The translations under genes were made by a program, and so were the position numbers. From Plotosus lineatus (lineage: Eukaryota; Chordata; Actinopteri; Siluriformes; Plotosidae): a DNA stretch of 64,000 nucleotides. The stretch spans positions 13,909,466 through 13,973,465 of the forward strand of contig CM045746.1 of the NCBI GenBank assembly GCA_024760905.1, in the 5' to 3' direction. Below, in pieces: positions 1-10,870 of this stretch. The stretch's first letter is position 1, and every line of letters begins with the position of its first letter. The notes below the pieces were generated by a model. It searched no databases, was not told the DNA's origin, and saw only the letters and a program-made list of their open reading frames with translations.

Positions 1-66
1 TGGGATTCGAGCCCACAACCTCCTGATCATGAGCCCAGCATCCTAAGCACTACGCCACCGACCCCA
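1..66 (-). mobile_element. SINE-C head fragment
   Basis: Read on the minus strand this is a tRNA-like SINE head: an A-box-like stretch (gtggcgtagtgctta), then 'tcatgatcaggaggt' and a B-box-like 'ggctcgaatccca'. The same head starts the copies at 47975 and 59455. The element runs off the left edge of the window, so its tail is not seen. Confidence 0.65.
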
Positions 67-1055
67 ATAATCACCAATACACAAAAGAAAAACATGTAAA
101 AGGTCAAACTGGTTGTTAAACTGGCACTGCTTGGTAACAATTGAATATTTGTCTCAATTTTCCTCACAAAGCTGCTGTCATTTAGGCAATCAATCCCGAA
201 TCTTAAAGGGTTTCCTTGCATTCCTGAGGATGGGCCAGGAATAAAAGTGCCCTGAGATGAAATCCCTGCACAAATGTTCATGATCTACATTTATATTTCA
301 ATGTTTTTATCTCTAGCTATATATAATTTGCAGTTCAAGATGAATTAGGTAGGATTCACACTTGGACATTGCAGTCAGAATAACAAACCTGACAAACACT
401 TGCAGTGCACTATGGGTAGCACATGCAGCCCCCCCATCGAACAACATTATGAACACTCCGGGGGGAAAAAACAAAAAACTGTCAACACGTCTCGTTAGAT
501 CCTATAGCACAAACGTCTGCATTGTTTCTTTATATTGGCTCAGACTGTAAAAGGAACACGACGCAGACGTGCATTGTTTGGAACAGAGAACACAGCCCGA
601 CAAACAGAGTCAAGGAAAGGTTGGGGGCGATACTGGTCAAGCCCAGTTCACAGGCTCGCACTGATCTGCCAGGCTGCTGAGAAAATAAACAGATCAGACC
701 AGTCTGAAAAAACATGTTTCAGTGTGGCTGAGCTCGGCCTGACTAGCCATATATTTTAACACGTGTTCACTCTCTAACACACTTGCACGTGTTATAACAC
801 CCGGGCCACAGGATAAACAAGCACAGTGTGTAAGATTGTAAATGAAAAAAAAAAAAAAAAAAAAAAAAAATTCATGTTGAAGGTTACAGCTCTCGCGTGC
901 ATCAGATGAAAGTGTTTAAGCAAATAAACCAGTTTTACATCACGGACGAACATTATTACATCAACGGCTTAAGTTTAATTAAAACAATGGAGCTTTCCAA
1001 AAACAACACTGACGTGAATGTAGTACACGTTGAATTCACAGTTGTTTACTATTCT
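67..1055. other. Unassigned stretch with poly-A tract
   Basis: I recognise no gene or repeat family here apart from the weak exon candidate at 100-287 and a poly-A run at about 844-870. The short open frames overlap on both strands and show no coding character. Confidence 0.4.
100..287 (-). other. Possible minus-strand coding exon, unidentified
   Basis: On the minus strand an AG at about 288-289 is followed by an open frame that begins with Met a codon later and runs to about position 27. Its first 60 residues have ordinary amino-acid composition (MNICAGISSQGTFIPG...) and lie outside any repeat I recognise. Possible donors are weak (GTGAGG near 150, GTGCCA near 126), and the frame then reads into the SINE-C head, which cannot be coding. 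The pyrimidine tract before the acceptor is poor. I do not recognise the protein. It could be an exon of the minus-strand gene whose CpG-rich start may lie at 6.8-7.2 kb, but this is a weak inference. Confidence 0.15.
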
Positions 1056-1365
1056 CATTCATTTATTCATTTTCTGAACCGCTTAATCCTGATTAGGGTC
1101 TTGAGGAGGCTGGCGCCCATCTCGGCCGACTCTGGGCGAGGGCAGAGTACACCGTGGACAGCTCGCCAGGCCATCTCAGGGCAGAAACATGTTGACGGCT
1201 ATGCAGCTACTCTTGTCGAAAGTCAGCAGTGGTTCTTTTACATGAACCTCACACCATAGACAGTGAGAGACATGGCCGGCCATTGATAACCCGTTGAGAG
1301 TGGGGCTTGAACCCCCAACCTTAGGATCAGTGACCCAGCACCTTTACCACCAGCCCACCACTGCC
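1056..1365 (-). mobile_element. SINE-A, near full length
   Basis: Minus-strand copy. It starts (on +) with the reversed L2-like tail 'ttctgaaccgcttaatcc' after ATTC repeats, passes through the body (ggttcttttacatgaacc) and ends with the reversed tRNA-like head (ccaccactgcc). Part of the tract between head and body is deleted. Confidence 0.8.
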
Positions 1366-1459
1366 TTGCTTACTATGCTACATCATGAACTACATGGACA
1401 CATGGTCGTTTTTATGTTACTTTGGGTTGTCAGCACTCTATATGATTTCCCAATCACTC

Positions 1460-1800
1460 ACACATTTATTTAACTGATTGATGCGATGATTACAGTCATG
1501 GGGAAGTCGGAGCCTCTTTAAGCCAACTCTACACAAAGGTGGGGTACACCCTGAACAGTTCGCCAGAGCATTGCAAGGCCACCAGCCACACACAAAACCA
1601 TTCACACGCACACCCATTGGCCATTTGGAGCAGCTAGTTCATGTAATGTGCATGTCTTTGGAGGAAACTGGAGTACCCAGAGGAAACCCAGACAGGCATG
1701 GGAGAACATGCCCATACAGAAATGCCCAAGCCTGGAAACTGAACACAGGGCCCTCTTGCTGTGAGGCGAACCTGCTAACCACTACGCCACCGTGCCATCC
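1460..1800 (-). mobile_element. V-SINE
   Basis: Minus-strand V-SINE. The conserved core reads (on +) 'aggaaactggagtaccc' then 'gggagaacatgcccataca', and the head ends 'taaccactacgccaccgtgcc'. The tail half is diverged. V-SINE cores of this kind are known from many fishes (DANA, mermaid). Confidence 0.8.
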
Positions 1801-1894
1801 TGTGCTTTTCTACTGGCATGATATTCTTTTTCTATAAAATGTTTACTGTTCCAAACGAGTAAATATCCAGTTTTTATCAATAGCAGTTTTTTTG

Positions 1895-2127
1895 GGGGAC
1901 CCTCATGGCCCCTATGGTCGGGTGCTGATCCCAAGGCTGGGGGTTCAAGCCCAACTGTTAACGGTTGTCACTTTCGTCAAGAGCAGTTGCATAACCATCT
2001 GTGTGTTTCTGCCCTGCAAGCTGTCCAGGGTGTACTCTGCCCCTCGCCCATAATCACCTGAGATGGGTGCCAGGCTTCCCGTGACCCTATTTAGGATGAA
2101 GTAGTTCAGAAAATGAATGAATGAATA
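1895..2127 (+). mobile_element. SINE-A with internal deletion
   Basis: Plus-strand head (gggggttcaagcccaact) joined almost directly to the body at 'cactttcgtcaagagcagt', so about 100 bp of the usual middle is missing. The 3' end is complete: 'gagctgtccagggtgtac'-type sequence, then 'aggatgaagtagttcag' and a TGAA repeat. Confidence 0.75.
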
Positions 2128-2184
2128 TCGGTTTGTTTTGGCTGAGTACAAAGATCCGCTGGTACAAACACACCAACTTATGGG

Positions 2185-2400
2185 CTTCGTATCTCAACCG
2201 AGGGTCTTTCTGTGTAGAGTTTGCATGTCCTCCCTGTCCACTGATCATCGGTATCAATATAAGTGTGAATGGTTGTTTGCCCTGTGATAGGCTGGTGGCC
2301 TCTTCGGGAGCACCACTTTTCCAAAATCAGCTGACACTGGCTCCAGCTTCCTCATGACACTGAAGGATAAGTAGTACAGTATAGACAAGGAATGGATCTT
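2185..2400 (+). mobile_element. Degraded V-SINE
   Basis: The core words 'ctgtgtagagtttgcatgt' and later 'gtgtgaatggttgt' and 'gaaggataagtagtac' are in V-SINE order on the plus strand, but the middle of the core and the head are lost. Confidence 0.6.
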
Positions 2401-2850
2401 ATATCCCATAATTATTTACACTGTTAGACACCCCCAATCTCAGCTCTCTCATACAGTCCAAATCACAAGGTATAATTAGTAATATTATTGAATAATAATT
2501 AATATTCGTATTATTCTGGACTACTATAAATCATTCTCAAAGATGGCAGTAGTGGTCAATACTCTGCTCCTGGCTGTGCTTTGTTCAACAAAAGAAAGAA
2601 AAACACATATATTCTGCTCCGATGTCAACCCTGGTTTAAAATACGGAGACATCACTCCAGTCCACTCTCGAGATGTTCAATCAATGCTGAAATATCCTGG
2701 GAAATATCTGAGAAACACCGAAATTGAATTTTTTTTATTTATTTTTTTTTTTTTGTGACGCTGATATTATTTTTATATCATACCTATATAATTTAAGTAT
2801 TGTTACATTTATGGCTTTTTTATTGTAACACACTCCTGTGTCCACAGCCT
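2401..2850. other. Unassigned AT-rich stretch
   Basis: AT-rich sequence with T runs near 2726-2755. No element or coding signal recognised. Confidence 0.4.
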
Positions 2851-2985
2851 TTTTTTAACATAACTAAGCAGCTGCAGGTTAAGGTCCTTGCTCAAGAGCA
2901 GCATGGTGGTATTTGGGATTGAACCCAAGACCTTCTGATCAGTAATACAGAGCCTTAACAACAGAGCCATCACCACCTAATACCT
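2851..2985 (-). mobile_element. SINE-D fragment
   Basis: On + it reads 'ggttaaggtccttgctcaag', then 'gggattgaacccaagacc' and 'gccttaacaacagagcca', which is the reversed tRNA-like head and 5' body of SINE-D. The 3' part is missing. Confidence 0.65.
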
Positions 2986-3044
2986 GTCATTAGCTTCATA
3001 CTTCCTGTAACATAAACACAGATTCTTATATCATACGCACTCAT

Positions 3045-3371
3045 TTTTTGCCACACTGCGTAATCCTACTAGGGTCTCAGCCAGCATTGGGCGAAAGCCC
3101 TAAATAGCCTACCCGACCATTTCAGGGTCAACACACACACACACCACTATTCTCACTCCCATCAACAGGTAGGAGCAATTTGGGCCAGCCAATTAGTGCA
3201 TGTCTTTGGTTTGTGGGAGGAAACCGGAGTACTCGTAGAAACCCCACAAAAGCATGAGGAGAACATGAACATGGAAGTACTCCACACAGAGATGCCAGAG
3301 CCTGGGACGCAAACACAGGGCCTTCCTGCTGTCAGGTGGGCATGCAGACCACTATGCCTTTGCGCCACCCT
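3045..3371 (-). mobile_element. V-SINE
   Basis: Minus-strand copy with a good core (gtgggaggaaaccggagtac on +), a small (CA)n gain in the tail half near 3130, and a diverged head ending 'gcgccaccc'. Confidence 0.75.
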
Positions 3372-3700
3372 CCTTTTATTCCAGTGTTTTAAATCATGTG
3401 TAACAGTAATAAACCCCCCCCAAAAAAAAAAAATAAATAAAACATTGCAATGTTCAATCGCGATAACTGTTTTTTTGTTGTTATTTTTACATGAGAACCC
3501 TGTGCGTATGCTAAACATATTCATTTAAACTTATGTATTACAGTAACTCCAATTCCAAACACACTAAAGTGTATGTCTTGATTCAAAGACTTCCATGTGG
3601 AATAATAGTGCTGGTGTTTATTATACGGGTCAACAATGCAGATAATGCTCTATTACACGTTAAAGCACATAAACTGAATACAGACTATAATCATTTGTTG

Positions 3701-4010
3701 CAGTGCTTCTCAAATAATGGGGCACGCTCCCCTTGGGGGCATAGTGTGATGCCGGGGGGCATGTATGACTCTGGGGAAATGCTTTTTTGCCATACTGTAC
3801 TAGAATTAAGTGTAATTACACATCCTCTACAGTAGGTGGGAGTGGCATTCTTACTGTGTTCCCTATGTTGAAGGGAAAGAGCACCAAGCAAACAATATGG
3901 AGTGCAGTAAACACTATTTACAGTTGCGTGCTGGGCACTGGGGGGGGGGGGGGGTGAAATTTATTTTTCTTCCTATAGGGGACATCACAGAAAATAATTG
4001 AGAAGTACTG
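3701..4010. mobile_element. hAT-type non-autonomous element
   Basis: The ends are inverted repeats: it starts 'cagtgcttctcaa' and finishes 'ttgagaagtactg'. It is flanked by 8-bp near-identical duplications (atttgttg at 3693-3700, atttgtgg at 4011-4018), the length made by hAT transposases. The 310-bp interior has no coding capacity and contains a G16-like run near 3940. Start 'cagtg.ttctcaa' and the G-rich subterminal region are familiar from vertebrate hAT elements. Confidence 0.8.
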
Positions 4011-4018
4011 ATTTGTGG

Positions 4019-4546
4019 GAAGTGTTACGCCAACAGTGCAGGTGTTCATTCAGCATTTGACTCGACGAAGAAAACCTCCCAACAGCTATTACGTTTGAAG
4101 TTTTAAACCTTCTTGCTGTGAGGTAATAGTAGCAATCAATAACGCTGACCAATGAATAGTATGTCATAATTCAATTAAATAAATAAATAAGCTGTTAAAC
4201 CGAAGACTGTAATATACAATAAAATAATACATTAGTTAATCCAACACTTTCCATTACACACTGTAAGAGCTCATCAAGCGAGACTTCAAGCATTACCAAA
4301 CCTGGATGTTAATCAGATCTCAGCACACTACTGTGCGTACTACATTCTCCCCGTTTTAAAAGCACACATTCACTAGTGAATAGCCGACGTGTTTTATCTT
4401 ACATTAGCTATTCATTTTGTCTTAATACAAAGGTTTCCTGATGAAACCACCTGAGCTCAAAGGCTAAGTATCTCTTGTGTACGTCTTGTTTTGGTTCTGC
4501 GTCTGTTTTCAATAATAATATTGATAGCAATATCAATAACAAGGAC
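4019..4546. other. Unassigned stretch
   Basis: No gene, SINE or transposon end recognised in these roughly 530 bp. Confidence 0.4.
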
Positions 4547-4831
4547 AGTGGTGGCCCGGTGGTAAGGTGCTGGATTACCAATCCCAAGGTTGGGGCTCAA
4601 GCCGAACTCTCAACTGTTGGCGCTGCTGCCCCCTGAGTGCAGCTAACTGGGTTATCAAAAGTCCCGCCATATCGCTCACTGTCTGAACCTTTGCTGACTC
4701 GTGTCAAGAGTATGCTGCATGACTGTAGGCTGTTTCTGCCCTGCGATGGCCTGGCGAGCTGTCCAATGCATACGTTGCCCTCACCTTAATATCTAATTAG
4801 GATTAAGCAGCTCAGAAAAAAATTGAATGAA
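4547..4831 (+). mobile_element. SINE-A
   Basis: Plus-strand copy from the head (cagtggtggcccggtggta) to the tail (ctaattaggattaagcag followed by TGAA). The body is old: 'aacctttgctgactcgtgtc' replaces the usual 'aaccattgctgactttcg'. Confidence 0.75.
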
Positions 4832-5446
4832 TTTCAATAATAGCGAGAGGCCCCTGATGGAGGAGTCACACTGGACGCAACCTCGCCATTATAAACTATC
4901 AGTGGCCATTCTGCTGACCTTGAACTTTACCTACAATGACCTTTTTCGAAACCCATTCAAGCTTTGAGTCCTACGTTGCTACTCTTTGAAATTTGGTGGT
5001 GGTGTAGCAAGCAGTGCTTGAGATATATGTGTGCATAGCCCCCGCCAAAAAACAAACAAACAAACAAACAAACAAACAAACAAACTCAGAAGCTGACAGA
5101 TTAATTAAAAGTTAATAAAAATAAAAAAACAATAGCAGCTATGCTTCTGAGGCTGAGTAAAAGAGTGTGCTGCCAGAAGAACCATCTATTATATACATGA
5201 TAACTTAGCAGCAAAAATGCTTCAAAGGAAGTGAAGGAGTCTGAGAACAAGAATAAAGAAACAGAAAAAGGCAGAGGATTTTGATAGAAATGTCAAAAAA
5301 ACCCTCATTATGTTTACTAATATCAAGGCGCCCGTGCAGGGGTCACTCTTGCATACTGGAGCAAGAAAGTGGGACAATGGTTCTAGAAAGACAATGGGAC
5401 TGAATTAATTTTATTCACAACAGATAAGACTGGTCATTTTACATCA
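4832..5446. other. Unassigned stretch with (CAAA)n
   Basis: Contains an (AAAC)n run at about 5049-5086. The flanking text around 4850-5040 reads like an old dispersed repeat but I cannot name it. No coding signal. Confidence 0.4.
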
Positions 5447-5776
5447 GTTCATTTTCTGTCACCGCTTAATCGTAATTAGGGTCAAAGGGGGACTGGCGCC
5501 CATTGCAGCCGACTCCAGGCGAGGGCAGAGTACATACATCCTGGACAGCTCACCAGGCCATCACAGGGCGGAAACAAGCTGATGGATTTGCAGCTACTCT
5601 TGTCAAAACTCAGCTCTTTTACATGAACCTCACCACAGACAGTGAGAGACATGGGTCGGCCTTTGATAACCCGGTTAGCTGCACTGGAGGGACAGTGACA
5701 TGTGGAGAGTGGGAATTGAACCCCCAACCTTTGGATCAGCGATCCAGTGCCCTATACCTATGAGCCACCACTGCCT
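5447..5776 (-). mobile_element. SINE-A, near full length
   Basis: Minus-strand copy with tail (accgcttaatcgtaattag on +), body (ttttacatgaacctcacc) and head (ccaccactgcc). A 4-bp duplication 'tacatacat' interrupts the shared 3' domain. Confidence 0.8.
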
Positions 5777-6300
5777 GCACATAAGACTGTATTTCATGTT
5801 TATATATCATACCTGCACAGTCCATGGATCCTTTAAATAAACCCAATGAGCAGTGATGCTTTAATAGCAACTCATTATGGAATATTCCAGGTACAGGCCT
5901 GGGCCACCCTGAAGCTAATCTGTGCTTTTTTTTTTTTTTTTTTTTTTTTTTTTGTCTCCCTTTCCTCCTGAAACAAGGGTTGCACCTCATCACCTCCTGT
6001 ATTTGGGTCATTGAAGTAAACAAACAATCAAACTGCTGTGATCATGCCACATAACAAATAAAAATAAAAACAAAAACAAATGTGTAAAGGAATGCACATG
6101 AAATAAAACATATTTATCTGCCAACAGAGAGAAACAAGTGGCAGGCGTGTTATTACCAGCCTGTAAAATCAAGGTCATATGGTTTGTTTGACAGGCAATG
6201 AACGAGGGGTGTCACGTGACTGGTTGGATTGCGTCCATATGCGGAAGTGATGGTGTTTTTATTAGATTTGAATTCGCACGCGGTCATACCAGCACACACA

Positions 6301-6339
<39 letters not shown>

Positions 6340-6564
6340 GTAAGCCATAAATTAACGACACGCCATGAGCGTCTTCCCTCTGATAAACAAATTAAGCCTA
6401 TCATTTCATCATTACGTCAAGAGCCGCACACACAAAACACGCACTCGCGCCTTCATACGCGCGCACGCGCACACACACACATACGCACACACGCACACGC
6501 AGAACGACGCCCATTAAAACACTGTGCACGACACACAGGGAAGCAGCCTGTGTCAAATGCCCCC

Positions 6565-6597
<33 letters not shown>

Positions 6598-6624
6598 CTC
6601 ATCGCGCGCACACACACGCACGCG

Positions 6625-6657
<33 letters not shown>

Positions 6658-6790
6658 ACGCACACAATTCATCCATCAGTTCTCAAAACACCAACATAAT
6701 GCCCACCGCAACACACACGCATCATCCCCGGCCATTCGATCAGGAATTAGTTGCAGATGTATTATTAATCCTTAGAATAAACAAAAGTCT
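5777..6790. repeat. Simple-sequence-rich stretch
   Basis: Holds poly-T (about 5928-5953), (CA)n then (GA)n at 6293-6340, CA/CG-rich repeat at 6447-6505, (CT)n at 6563-6600 and CA/CG repeat at 6605-6666. Open frames across it are low-complexity artefacts. If a minus-strand gene starts at about 7.1 kb, this would be its first intron. Confidence 0.7.
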
Positions 6791-6793
6791 TAC

Positions 6794-7215
6794 CACATCT
6801 TCAGGAACCACAGCCGGGGCTTTGCGGGTCAAGCCGCGCGCAATGAAGTCTCTTTGATCTTTATGACTCTGATTATAATTATAATACTAATTATTATTAT
6901 TATTATTATTATTCCTTTGGTTTAAAGACTCTCCTGCGTTCTGAGGCGAGAGATACTTCAGCTTCAGGTTTTGGTCGCACGGGGCTCAGACCCTCGGTCG
7001 GATCGGGGGTGAAAAGACGCGTCTCGTGCACCGGAGATGTGCGCCGTGTATCCAGGCAATGGTTATTTTGCTCGCGCTGCATCCAACAGCATCCTCGCCG
7101 TCATCATGTCCCGCAACGCTGCGCGAGCTGACAGCACAGAGAGTGTGTGTGTGGAAGAGCGCGGTGATGCTCGAGTCGACTCAAGAGAGCTCAGAGGAGG
7201 ACGGGAGAGGGGGTG
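6794..7215 (-). promoter_or_regulatory. CpG-rich patch, candidate promoter and first exon
   Basis: CpG dinucleotides are dense here (aagccgcgcgcaatg, ttggtcgcacgggg, tcggtcggatcggggg, acgcgtctcg, ctgcgcgagctg) while the surrounding repeats are CpG-poor. On the minus strand the patch ends with a good splice donor, GATGTG|GTAAGA, with the exon side ending at 6794. No long frame enters that donor, so the exon would be untranslated apart from a 14-codon upstream frame near 7107-7065. The gene would run leftwards. This is inference from composition and one splice-site match. A CpG-rich simple-repeat region could look similar. Confidence 0.35.
6886..6914. repeat. (ATT)n microsatellite
   Basis: About nine ATT units inside the CpG-rich patch. 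Confidence 0.9.
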
Positions 7216-7287
7216 GGTGGTGGTGGTGGTGGGGAGAGGTGGTGGTGGTGGTGGTGGGTGTGTGTGTGTGTGGGGGGGGGGGGGGTG
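7213..7287. repeat. GGT/GT/G-rich tract
   Basis: Runs of tggtgg, gtgtgt and a G13 tract form a purine- and G-rich strand. Several overlapping frames of 80-150 codons here are composition artefacts. Confidence 0.85.
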
Positions 7288-7477
7288 AGTGGGAATTGAG
7301 ACCTGGTTTGGTGGATGCGTATTCTTGGCACCCCCTGACGGTTGCGCGTGCACACTGCAACCCCCCATCGACCTTGTATTCACCTGCGTTATGTAACACC
7401 CCCAGACCCAGGGCCATGAATGAACATCTGGGGGTCTTTTTTGGCCCCACTCACAAGGGCCCTGCAGCAAAAGAGAA

Positions 7478-8050
7478 TTTGTTCATTTATCGTACCGCTT
7501 AACCCTGGTAAGGTTATAGGGAGGTTGCTGCTTATCTCAGCCGGCTCCAGTATATCCTGAACCTGAACATCCATACATCATTGCAGTGCCAATAAGCATA
7601 ACCGTTCACACTTAAACCCAGGAGAGGGGATTTCAGTTCATTTTCTGTAACCGCTTAATCCTAATTAGGGTCGTGGCGAGGCTGGCGCCCATCCCAGCCG
7701 ACTTCGGGCAAGGGCAGAGTACACCCTGGACAGCTCGCCAGGCCATCGCAGGGCTTTGCTGCTACTCTTGTCGAAAGGCAGCAATGGTTCTTTTACATGA
7801 ACCTCACCCTAGACAGTGAGAGACATGGCCGGCCTTTGATAACCCAGTTAGCTGCACTACGGGGACAGTGACAACTTTGTGGAGAGTGGGACTTGAACCC
7901 CCAACCTTTGAATCAGCGATCCAGTGCCCTATACCACTAGGCCACCACTGCCCCGGATAGGGAATTTGAAATATCTTTGGGAGAAAACCAGAGTACCTGG
8001 AGGAAACCCACACAGGCGGTGCAAAAACATGAACCAAAATAGCCTCAGCG
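7478..8050 (-). mobile_element. V-SINE split by a nested SINE-A
   Basis: The 3' half (on +: 'cgtaccgcttaaccctgg' to 'cacacttaaacccagg', 7478-7633) and the core (gagaaaaccagagtacctgg to 'acatgaaccaaaata', about 7953-8045) are V-SINE pieces in the right order on the minus strand. They are separated by the complete SINE-A at 7634-7952. The head is lost. Confidence 0.7.
7634..7952 (-). mobile_element. SINE-A, full length, nested
   Basis: Minus-strand copy from tail (ttctgtaaccgcttaatcc on +) to head (taggccaccactgcc). It lies inside an older V-SINE. Likely target duplication is 'ggggattt' against 'agggaattt', imperfect. Confidence 0.85.
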
Positions 8051-8332
8051 GGCATTATTACAGTTGCGGGGAGGCTGGAGCCTATCTCAACCCACTCCAA
8101 GCAGAGGCAAGATACTCTATATACAAGTCCATTGTAAGGCCAACACTCAAACAATCACCCACGCTAACACCCAGGGCCTACTGAGGACAGTCAGTTTGAT
8201 TTATGATCTTTGGGACTGTAAGAGCAAACCCGAGTACCCAGAAGAAACCCAGGCAGGCAGAGCAAGAACATGTAAGCGCCACACCAAAACAGCCTCACCA
8301 AACGTGCTAACCACTACATTACTGTGCTGACA
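8051..8332 (-). mobile_element. V-SINE, diverged
   Basis: Minus-strand copy directly after the previous one: tail region 'ggggaggctggagcctat', core 'agcaaacccgagtaccc' and head 'gctaaccactacattactgtgc' (shown on +). Confidence 0.65.
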
Positions 8333-8427
8333 AAAGCAGGAATTAAATTAAGTAATAATTTTTTTGTTTTATAAGAACGCACACTTTTTAATGTCATTTT
8401 TTTATCATCTGCACTTGCTTTGTATTA

Positions 8428-8690
8428 ATGAGTGGCATTTGGTGTAGCGGTAGAGTTGCTGTTTCTCAGCTCCAGAGCTGTCACCACAATCCGGTCTATA
8501 TTGAGTCTCTGTGCATGTTTTCACATCTGTGTGGGTTTCCTCTTCGTTTTTATGGTTTTATGGTTTTCCTGCCACCATCCAAAATGCCTTGACAGTAGGT
8601 GTCGTGTTTCTGTGTTTTTCTAGGTGTGAATGTGGTTGCATGTATGCGTCACAACTGGCATTCCATTCAGTAATTAGAAATGCACACAGA
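8428..8690 (+). mobile_element. Old V-SINE
   Basis: Plus-strand head 'ggtgtagcggtagagttgct', core 'tgtgtgggtttcctc' and 'aggtgtgaatgtggttgc' remain in order. The tail is gone and an internal 'ttttatggttttatggtttt' duplication has grown in the core. Confidence 0.6.
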
Positions 8691-8817
8691 GTGCAGACCT
8701 CCACCAAGTCAGTGCAAGCTCATCTTTACGTGGGTTAAAGTGGCAGATAATGTAGAATTATGCTTCTCACCCTTGTGTTCTGTTCTGCAATTATTTTAGC
8801 AATTCATAAATCATTCT

Positions 8818-9110
8818 GGCGGCACAGTGGCGTAGTGGTTAGCACGTCCACCTCACAGCAAGAAGGCCTGGGTTCGATTCCCGGCCTGGGCGTTTTTGTG
8901 TGGAGTTTGCATGTCGTCCCCGTGCTTGCGTGGGTTTCCTCCGCTTGCTCCGGTTTCCTCCCACAATCCAAAGACATGCACAGTAGGTTAATTGGCCGTT
9001 CTAAATTGCCCATAACGACCTGGAGAGGGATGGGCGCCGCCAGGCCAATTCAGCCCAAGTATCACTATGAAGGCGCCCCAACGACATCCCCGGATGTTAA
9101 GGGATAAGTG
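8818..9110 (+). mobile_element. V-SINE, well preserved head and core
   Basis: The head 'cacagtggcgtagtggttag' with B-box-like 'gggttcgattccc' and the core to 'aaattgcccataacgacctgg' are close to a consensus V-SINE. The 3' end differs from the other copies: after 'gatgggcgcc' it reads 'ggataagtgaaatga' instead of 'aattaggattaagcgg'. Confidence 0.85.
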
Positions 9111-9269
9111 AAATGAAAACATTCTGGGTGATTTCTGCCTCCTGGCCCTATCGTACAATGAAAAAAATATATATTTCAAAACTATCCTGGATTCAGTCCA
9201 CTTCAGTCCACACCCAAAATAAAACCGGTTCTTCATTGGCCAAATACCCACATTTGGTTAAAATCCGAT

Positions 9270-9608
9270 CATTCACTCATTTTCTGAGCCACTTAATTCT
9301 AATTCGGGTTGCGCGGAGGCTGGCGCCAATCTCAGCCGACTCCGGGCGTGGGCATCTGGACAGCTCGCCAGTTCATCGCAGGGCCACCACTCACACAACC
9401 ATTCACACCTCGTGGAGATTTGGAACGGCCAATGAACCTACTGTGCAAGTTTTTGAACTGTGGAAAGAAACCAGTGTACCTGGAGGAAACCCACACAAGC
9501 ATGGCGAGAACATGCAAAGTCCACACAGAAACATCCATTCTGGGACTCAAACCCAGGCCTTCTTGCTGCGAGGTGGCTGTGCTAACCACGACACCACCGT
9601 GCCGCATC
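9270..9608 (-). mobile_element. V-SINE, near full length
   Basis: Minus-strand copy with tail (tgagccacttaattctaatt on +), core (ggaggaaacccacacaagc) and head (ctaaccacgacaccaccgtgcc). A small deletion removes 'agagtacaccc' from the tail domain. Confidence 0.85.
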
Positions 9609-10628
9609 ACCGACCGCACTTATTAGAGGTAATGATTATGCAGTTACTTAAGTTGAAGCCGATGACCTATTATATTAGTGCTACACCATTACTGGGCTAT
9701 TGAGGACAGTAGGTCCTGTAGGAAACTCAGGCCTTTGTCCAAGTGGACATACCACCAGTGGAAAGTCAGGTCCCAGTAGATTCCTCCTGATGTTCCTTGT
9801 TCTTGTCCAATTTACTCAATTTAGCACTCAAGTGGTCTTTCAGTGTGTCTACTGATCCAACAGACACTAGCCGTCTCAGTCCAAGTCTCAGTCAGTTTGT
9901 CGCATCGTCTGCATCACAGCCAGTCTAACAGTCCGTCTACACCTCAGTCGATTTGAAAGGTAAAGAAAAACCTGGCTAATATACCCTCAGCCTTCTTCCT
10001 ATGTTTACATTTTGTTGAGTCAATTTCTTATTTAGTACTTTGAGCCATTTTGATCCCTCCTACCTTAATTTACATATTTTTCCTATTTCCCATCATTTTC
10101 TCAGTTGACCCTGTACCGCCCCTAATCTGATGTCATCCACCCCTAGTTTGATGTGATCCACCCCTTGATGACATAATTTTCTCTCGTAAAATTATTTTTG
10201 GACAAAATTCGGAGGCTTTGTAAAAATGGGTGCCTACTTATAAGCGCCTTCTTCCTGCTCATTTGGTTGCATTCACGTAAACTGGTCATACGGATTATCT
10301 TGACTTCATGTCTCACTTCAAGTCACAGTCTTAATGAATTTGTGCAACAGTGTAAATGTAAAAATCTGCAAAATATAAATGACTCAGATACACTTCTCCT
10401 TTGCTGCATTTTTATCTTTCTGATTTTTAATATTGCTTGCAATTTTATACTTGTAGGATTAGGGTACCAATGTTTTATGTTACTACAGTGTAGGTACGTG
10501 TCCTGGGTTCGAAGCCTTTAAGCGTGCAATTATATTTTGTTATTGTCTTTGTACAGGATTATAATTGTTTATATAGTCACAAGTCATGCATCTTATTTAT
10601 TTTGCTTCTTTTTCCTTTCTTTATTTAA
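9609..10628. other. Unassigned stretch with a short tandem motif
   Basis: At about 10118-10175 a motif 'ctgatgtcatccacccc' is repeated two to three times with changes. The rest shows no recognised element. A 107-codon frame at 10198-10521 is Leu/Ile/Cys-rich AT sequence without a recognisable domain, and I do not call it. Confidence 0.4.
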
Positions 10629-10679
10629 TTTTCATTTACGTACATCATTTAGCAGACACTCATATCCAGAGAGTTTCTC

Positions 10680-10773
<94 letters not shown>

Positions 10774-10870
10774 CTGAGCAATTGAGGGTTAAGGATCTTG
10801 CTGAAAGGCCCAACAGTAGTGCTAGAGATTGCTTTGAGATTGAGATTGAACCAGTGAACTTCAGACCAGC
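10629..10870 (-). mobile_element. SINE-D interrupted by (TA)n(CA)n
   Basis: The reversed SINE-D 3' end (acatcatttagcagacactc on +) and 5' body (aactgagcaattgagggtta, then 'ttgagattgaacc') flank a (TA)n run (10682-10740) and a (CA)n run (10741-10772). The repeat sits where other copies have 'tcattttatac', so the microsatellite probably grew inside the SINE. Confidence 0.75.

Noticed and set aside
6229..6699. 156-codon frame
   Set aside because: Runs through CA, GA and CT microsatellites. Residues are His/Thr/Arg/Glu/Ser/Leu repeats.
7026..7502. 158-codon frame starting in the CpG-rich patch
   Set aside because: Crosses a GGT/G-run tract, and overlapping frames on both strands are equally open.
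10198..10521. 107-codon Leu/Ile/Cys-rich frame as a membrane protein
   Set aside because: AT-rich intergenic composition, no recognisable family, no splice or promoter context.
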